Assembly (NCBI GenBank): GCA_023422005.1
Contig: JAEZSC010000025.1
Coordinates: forward strand, 1-10,138
DNA: 10,138 nucleotides
Direction: 5' to 3'
Origin: Bacillota bacterium
Lineage (GTDB): Bacteria; Bacillota; Clostridia; Christensenellales; UMGS416
Shown here: in pieces, positions 6,890 to 10,138 of the stretch
Layout of the letters: every line of letters begins with the position of its first letter
Numbering within the stretch: position 1 is the first letter of the stretch
Notes under the pieces: generated by a model
Databases searched by the model: none
What the model saw: only the letters and a program-made list of their open reading frames with translations
What the model was told of the DNA's origin: nothing
Position numbers and translations under genes: made by a program

Positions 6890-7873
6890 ATGGCGACGAT
6901 AGAGGACGTGGCAAAGCGCTCGGGCGTGTCGGTGGCCACGGTCAGCCGCGTCATCAATGGCAGCGGTGTGGTGTCGGCCAAGCTCAGCCAGCGTGTGCGC
7001 GACGCCATCGAAGAGCTCAATTACCGGCCAAACTTCTCCGGGCGCAACCTGCGCCTGAACGAGACGCGCACGCTGCTGGTGATCTGCTCGGTGGCGCTGG
7101 ATGTGATACTGGACGGCATCTACGCCGCCGCCGACGAGCTGGGTTATCGCGTCATCGTGCACTACATCGGCGGCTGCCGCCAGCACCGGCCCTACATCGA
7201 CGAGTGGTTCTACGGCAACGTGGACGGCGCGCTGCTATACGCCGCCTTCTACCCCGACGAGGAGCTGGCCCGCATCTCCCGCACGCTTCCGTTGGTGCAA
7301 TGCTGCAGCTATCTGGACCTGCCCAACGTCGCCCGCGTGAGCATCGACGAGGAAGGCGCGGCCTTTGACATGACCGACCGCCTGCTGAGCCGGGGATATC
7401 GGGTGGGCATGGCGTCCTTGGTGGCGCCCGACGCTCAGGAGACCTTTGTGCACAAGCGTGAGCGGGGTTACCGCCGGGCGCTGGAGGCCCACGGCCTGGC
7501 CTTTGACCCCGACCTTGTCCTACGCTGCCCGAGCAGCTATGAGAACAACTATGCGCTGGGCCGCCGCCTGGCAGCGCTGCGCGACCGCATGGACTGTGTG
7601 TTCTGCGTGCACGACCGGCAGGCAATGGCCGTGGTGTGCGCGCTGCAGGACATGGGCCTGCGAGTGCCCCAGGACATGGCGGTGGCAGGCTTTGACGACA
7701 TGGAGATGGCCAAGCTGTGCCGGCCCCGCCTTACGACGATCGCCCAGCCCTTCTCCCAGATCGGCAACGCCGCCCTGCGCCTGCTGGTTTCCCAAATTCG
7801 CGGAGAGGACGTGGCTGGGCGGGAGGTGTTTTTAAGGCACGAGCTCATAGAGAGGGAATCCACGAGAAGATAG
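6890..7873 (+). CDS. LacI-family transcriptional regulator
   Basis: A 327-residue LacI/GalR repressor. The N-terminus has the classic helix-turn-helix and hinge: TIEDVAKRSGVSVATVSRVI (3-22), then NYRPNFSGRNLR (44-55), where the first positions match the family's YxPN segment. The periplasmic-binding-like sensor follows: LLVICSVALDVILDGI (62-77), VDGALLYAA (111-119), the SIDEEGAAFDMTDRLLSRGY block (151-170), the region around VFCVHDRQAMAVVCALQDMGLRVPQDMAVAGFDD (237-270), and LTTIAQPFSQIGNAALRLL (281-299). The first-half motif after the hinge is shorter than usual: LNETRTLLVI replaces the common S-x-T-I-G-V/L-I-V. It is divergent from the ROK-led operon and shares its control region, so it probably regulates the operon, itself, or both. 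Its binding pocket holds several Cys and Tyr residues (CC at 138-139, HYIGGC at 91-96), but no ligand can be deduced. Confidence 0.93.
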   Translation: MATIEDVAKRSGVSVATVSRVINGSGVVSAKLSQRVRDAIEELNYRPNFSGRNLRLNETRTLLVICSVALDVILDGIYAAADELGYRVIVHYIGGCRQHRPYIDEWFYGNVDGALLYAAFYPDEELARISRTLPLVQCCSYLDLPNVARVSIDEEGAAFDMTDRLLSRGYRVGMASLVAPDAQETFVHKRERGYRRALEAHGLAFDPDLVLRCPSSYENNYALGRRLAALRDRMDCVFCVHDRQAMAVVCALQDMGLRVPQDMAVAGFDDMEMAKLCRPRLTTIAQPFSQIGNAALRLLVSQIRGEDVAGREVFLRHELIERESTRR

Positions 7874-7925
7874 ACATAAAGACAGACGACGCTGCGCGTC
7901 GAAGAGCAAACCGCACCAAAACCAG

Positions 7926-7949
7926 AAGCCCGGCCACCTGGCCGGGCTT
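7926..7949. terminator. Bidirectional intrinsic terminator between convergent genes
   Basis: The hairpin arms AAGCCCGGCCA and TGGCCGGGCTT pair with a very short loop. On the plus strand the hairpin ends in TTTCGT. On the minus strand it is followed by CTTCTGGTTTTGG. It lies 52 nt after the LacI stop and 43 nt after the stop of the small minus-strand gene, which suits both. The T-tracts are modest. Confidence 0.75.
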
Positions 7950-7992
7950 TCGTATGCGGTCTCCCTTCGATTTGCTGCACCTGCCCCTTGCG

Positions 7993-8202
7993 CTACTTCG
8001 CCTCCTGCATGCACACTTCCATGCAGCAGCATTCCTCCTGTTGCTCCTTGGCCGCAGGCTGGCGCTTCACCGCCTTGCGCACCATGGGCGCGAAGACATC
8101 GCGGTTCAACCGCCACGCCAGCATGCTCTGCGCCGCCTGGGCGTTGTTCATTCCGCCGAAGAACAGAATCGCCTGCTCATCCGGTTGCTTCCTGATTGCC
8201 AT
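7993..8202 (-). CDS. Small hypothetical protein with Cys-rich C-terminal tail (69 aa)
   Basis: I do not recognise this protein. The start is ATG 8202, supported by AAGGAG (8211-8216) at 8 nt; the open frame continues upstream to 8361, but without a comparable site. The 69 residues have no signal peptide or membrane segment. Residues 10-30 (AILFFGGMNNAQAAQSMLAW) look like an amphipathic helix-turn-helix. A basic stretch follows (RLNRDVFAPMVRKAVKRQ, 31-48). An acidic tail carries four cysteines as CCC-x3-C (58-60 and 64) plus two Met, which could bind metal or be modified. It stands alone, convergent with the LacI gene and sharing its terminator, and divergent from the MocR gene. The strong ribosome site and terminator argue that it is real. 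A regulatory, metal-handling or structural role are all possible, and none is shown. Confidence 0.7.
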   Translation of the reverse strand: MAIRKQPDEQAILFFGGMNNAQAAQSMLAWRLNRDVFAPMVRKAVKRQPAAKEQQEECCCMEVCMQEAK

Positions 8203-8210
8203 GAATATCA

Positions 8211-8216
8211 CTCCTT
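8211..8216 (-). promoter_or_regulatory. Ribosome binding site of the small Cys-rich protein
   Basis: On the minus strand AAGGAG lies 8 nt before the ATG at 8202. It is the strongest evidence for a short 69-codon gene rather than a longer frame from 8361. Confidence 0.75.
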
Positions 8217-8484
8217 CTCTGTCTGACCGGTCCTGTATCGTTGTGCATGCCCCGCATCGGGGCCGCGGCGGTTTTCGTCTGCATGGTTCGTCTTCCCTCG
8301 TTAGCATATTATTGCGCGGATCATCCCCCTGCACGCCTTGCACCATCGCCCGACGCTGCAATCATACAGGATTTCCCCACGGGTTTTCTCGTGCCCCATT
8401 GACCGATACTAGCACTTTTTTGATTCGCTAAGCCTCATGACCCGTGGCACGGCGCAAGCCCTCGCCTTGCCCTTGCAGGCATAG

Positions 8485-8490
8485 TATAAT
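8485..8490 (+). promoter_or_regulatory. Candidate -10 box (TATAAT) of the MocR gene
   Basis: A consensus TATAAT lies about 75 nt before the MocR ATG. No good -35 sits at 16-18 nt; TTGCCC (8467-8472) is only 12 nt upstream. The promoter may be weak or activator-dependent. Confidence 0.45.
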
Positions 8491-8494
8491 AAAT

Positions 8495-8547
8495 AAAATT
8501 GGTTCCCTACAGTTCCAATACATCGTTCCTTTTTATGGTCCAATTTT
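8495..8547. promoter_or_regulatory. Cluster of ATTGG/CCAAT repeats upstream of MocR (possible autoregulatory operator)
   Basis: AAAATTGG (8495-8502) and CCAATTTT (8540-8547) are perfect 8-bp inverted arms. A third unit makes GTTCCAAT (8512-8519) and GGTCCAAT (8537-8544) a near-direct repeat spaced 25 bp start to start. Characterised MocR proteins such as GabR and PdxR bind spaced direct repeats near their own genes. The cluster lies between the -10 box and the ribosome site, a good place for self-repression. Confidence 0.4.
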
Positions 8548-8563
8548 GGAAAGGGGTTGCAGT

Positions 8564-9961
8564 ATGTACGGCCTGATCGTGGACAAGCACTCCCCGATAT
8601 CCATGTTGCAGCAATTGACCGGTCAGCTGCGCCAGCTGGCACTGGATGGCACGCTGCGCGGCGGCGAGCGCCTGCCGCCCAGCCGCGCGCTGGCCGCGGA
8701 GCTGGGTGTGGCCCGCAACACCGTCGTGCAGGTGTATGAGCAGCTGATTGCCGAGGGATATCTGGAAAGCCGCACGGGTTCGGGCACCTACGTGGCGGAA
8801 CTGGCGGGCTACCGGCCGGCAGGCTCCTTCCCGGCCCAGCCCGCGCCGGTGGCTCCGCGGCCAAATCCCGGCGGCGGTATCATCCGCTTTGGTGCCGGCG
8901 ACCCGGACGCATTGCTGTTCCCGGTGACCCAGTGGGCCCGATGCCTCAAGGACGCGTGCCTGAATGCCCGGCCCACTCTGTTCCAATACGGTCCGGCCGC
9001 CGGAGAGCTGCCGCTGCGCAGCGCCATCGCGGCCTATCTATTGCGCAGCAAGGGCATTGCCTGCGCGCCGGAGCACGTGCTGGTGGTGCCCGGCGCGGCC
9101 CGCGGCGTGGAGCTGCTGGTCAGCACGCTGGCCCCCGGCGGGCTTGTGGCGGCCGAAGACCCGTGCATCGACTTTGTGCAGCACATACTGCGGGCATCGG
9201 CCACGGTGCTGCCGGCGCCGGTGGACCGGGCCGGCATGATGACCAACCGCCTGCCCGCGGACGCGCGGCTGATCTATACGGTGCCCTCCCACCAATTCCC
9301 AACGGGAGCGGTGCTGCCCATCGGCCGCAGGCTCAAGCTTCTGGAGCACGCCAGCCGCACCGGTTCCCTTATCCTCGAGGATGATTACGACAGCGAGTTC
9401 CGCTATCAGGGCGAGCCGATCCAATCGCTGCGGCACCTGGACCCGGAGCGGGTCGTTTATTTGGGCACCTTCAGCAAGATCCTCTCCCCGGCGCTGCGCA
9501 TGGGATATCTGATTGCGCCGGCGCAGCTGGCGGCGCGGCTGGAGGAAGCCATGGAGATGGCCAACCTGCGCACGCCGGCGCTGGAACAGATGGCGCTGGC
9601 GGCGTTCCTGGAGCAAAAGCTGCTGGACCGCCACGTGTACCGCATGAAGAAGACTTATGAGAAGAAGTGCGCGCGCATCACAGAGGCGCTGGCGCAGGCC
9701 TTCGGCTCCGCCGTGATCATCGAAGGCCACAACGCGGGCATGCATTTGATGGCGACCTTCTCCGGCGTGGCGTTCCGCCCGGAGGATTTTGACCATTTCC
9801 GCGCCTGCGGCGTGGAGCCCGATTGGGCGGAGGATTACGCCATGGAAAAAGGCCGCTACAGGAGCAGCCTGGTGCTGGGGTATGGTGCGCTGAGCGAGGA
9901 GCAGATTGAAACGGGGATTGGGAGGCTGAAGGAGGCGATCAGTCAGATTACCAAGGTATGA
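8564..9961 (+). CDS. MocR-type regulator: GntR helix-turn-helix fused to PLP-dependent aminotransferase-like domain
   Basis: A 465-residue MocR/GabR-family regulator. The GntR winged helix occupies about 5-78, with LPPSRALAAELGVARNTVVQVYEQLIAEGYL at 37-67 and SRTGSGTYV at 69-77. A Pro/Ala-rich linker (84-104) joins it to a class I aminotransferase fold: QYGPAAGELPLRSAIAAYL (141-159), VVPGAARGVELL (174-185), the substrate-side SHQFPTGAVLP (242-252), the pyridine-binding EDDYDSEFRY (272-281), and GTFSKILSPALRMGY (301-315) with the probable PLP lysine Lys305. Such proteins sense an amino compound through PLP and control amine, amino-acid or vitamin B6 genes. The usual ExPxYxG segment is altered to EDPCIDF (198-204). 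The start at ATG 8564 follows AAAGGGG (8550-8556) at 7 nt; the frame extends to 8444 but without a site. No target gene lies beside it, so its regulon is unknown. Confidence 0.93.
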   Translation: MYGLIVDKHSPISMLQQLTGQLRQLALDGTLRGGERLPPSRALAAELGVARNTVVQVYEQLIAEGYLESRTGSGTYVAELAGYRPAGSFPAQPAPVAPRPNPGGGIIRFGAGDPDALLFPVTQWARCLKDACLNARPTLFQYGPAAGELPLRSAIAAYLLRSKGIACAPEHVLVVPGAARGVELLVSTLAPGGLVAAEDPCIDFVQHILRASATVLPAPVDRAGMMTNRLPADARLIYTVPSHQFPTGAVLPIGRRLKLLEHASRTGSLILEDDYDSEFRYQGEPIQSLRHLDPERVVYLGTFSKILSPALRMGYLIAPAQLAARLEEAMEMANLRTPALEQMALAAFLEQKLLDRHVYRMKKTYEKKCARITEALAQAFGSAVIIEGHNAGMHLMATFSGVAFRPEDFDHFRACGVEPDWAEDYAMEKGRYRSSLVLGYGALSEEQIETGIGRLKEAISQITKV

Positions 9962-9962
9962 G

Positions 9963-9994
9963 ATGCGCTTGCCAGCGCCGGCTGGCAAGCGCAT
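9963..9994. terminator. Perfect 14-bp hairpin after the MocR gene
   Basis: ATGCGCTTGCCAGC, a GCCG loop, and the exact reverse complement begin 1 nt after the MocR stop codon. The stem is very stable, but TGATAACGCC follows instead of a T-tract. It may be an atypical terminator, an mRNA 3' stabiliser, or a dispersed repeat unit. Confidence 0.6.
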
Positions 9995-10017
9995 TGATAA
10001 CGCCTATCGAGAAACAG

Positions 10018-10049
10018 GGAGATTCCTCGCTGGCGCTCGGAATGACAGT
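10018..10049. repeat. Dispersed intergenic palindromic repeat (ATTCC...GGAAT type)
   Basis: The segment around GATTCCTCGCTGGCGCTCGG followed by AATGACA has outer arms ATTCC (10022-10026) and GGAAT (10039-10043). It resembles the intergenic repeat GAGATTC(C/T)TCGC...CGGAATGACA, which I recall as abundant between genes in many Firmicutes and some other bacteria. Only one copy lies in this window, so the repeat status rests on recognition. Confidence 0.5.
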
Positions 10050-10078
10050 TCGGGTCATAGACGACATCTTGGTTTCCT

Positions 10079-10129
10079 GCCTTGGCCCCCTTAACAAGGG
10101 GGCTGTCGCATAGCGACTGGGGGTTTTCT
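10079..10129. repeat. Two-hairpin dispersed repeat element typical of Clostridia intergenic regions
   Basis: CCCCCTT (10086-10092) pairs with AAGGGGG (10096-10102) around an AAC loop, and GTCGC (10105-10109) pairs with GCGAC (10113-10117) around ATA. A GGGGGTTTTC tail follows. This layout of a C-run/G-run hairpin, then CTGTC...GACTG, then a G-run resembles an element I recall as repeated widely in Oscillospiraceae-like genomes. It is non-coding, and the window ends just after it. Confidence 0.5.
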
Positions 10130-10138
10130 TCTTGGGCA

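Larger units (their letters stand above)
8203..8563. other. Divergent intergenic region between the small Cys-rich gene and the MocR gene
   Basis: About 360 nt without a convincing gene. On the minus strand TAATAT (8311-8306) could be a -10 for the small gene, but its -35 is poor. CCACGGGT (8377-8384) and ACCCGTGG (8440-8447) form an 8-bp inverted repeat 55 nt apart, of unknown meaning. The right-hand part holds the MocR promoter and CCAAT repeats listed separately. Open frames here show only antisense-like composition. Confidence 0.5.

Noticed and set aside
6721..7020. Minus-strand open frame of 99 codons across the control region
   Set aside because: It overlaps the LacI gene antisense and both candidate promoters, and has no ribosome site or recognisable motif.
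8444..8563. Upstream extension of the MocR frame to 8444
   Set aside because: It would cover the TATAAT box and repeats and lacks a ribosome site. The ATG at 8564 has AAAGGGG and gives the usual GntR N-terminus.
1..10138. CRISPR array, tRNA, rRNA, transposase or phage genes
   Set aside because: No regularly spaced repeats, cloverleaf-like sequence, rRNA-like sequence or transposase/integrase motifs were seen on either strand by reading.

Overview
The window is GC-rich DNA from a low-abundance or uncultured type of Firmicute, most likely a gut-associated Clostridia (Oscillospirales- or Christensenellales-like). This rests on strong AGGAG-type ribosome sites, an LplA-type sugar-binding lipoprotein, a MocR regulator, and dispersed palindromic repeats at the right edge that resemble those common in such genomes. 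The taxonomic placement is inference.

Positions 1-6697, minus strand: one tightly packed catabolic operon. In transcription order it encodes a ROK-family repressor (TTG start), a PfkB-family carbohydrate kinase, a GH4 NAD/metal-dependent glycosidase, an MttB-superfamily methyltransferase without pyrrolysine, and a long sugar-binding lipoprotein cut by the window edge. Gaps are 5 nt, a 4-nt overlap, 13 nt and 63 nt. Permease genes probably follow beyond position 1. The implied logic is ABC uptake of an unphosphorylated glycoside, GH4 cleavage, phosphorylation of the sugar by the kinase, and removal of a methyl group by the MttB homologue. The methyltransferase inside a glycoside operon is the most unusual part of the window.

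Positions 6698-6889: an AT-rich divergent control region with candidate promoters for both directions and several short inverted repeats. Positions 6890-7873, plus strand: a LacI-family repressor divergent from the operon, so two sugar-type regulators share this region. A strong hairpin (7926-7949) lies between the convergent LacI gene and a small minus-strand gene (7993-8202). That gene encodes a 69-residue protein with a CCC-x3-C tail and no recognised function.

Positions 8203-8563 are non-coding and divergent. Next comes a MocR-type regulator (8564-9961, plus strand; GntR helix-turn-helix fused to an aminotransferase-like domain), preceded by a TATAAT box and CCAAT-containing repeats. A perfect 14-bp hairpin follows it. 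The last ~120 bases hold two intergenic repeat elements and no gene.
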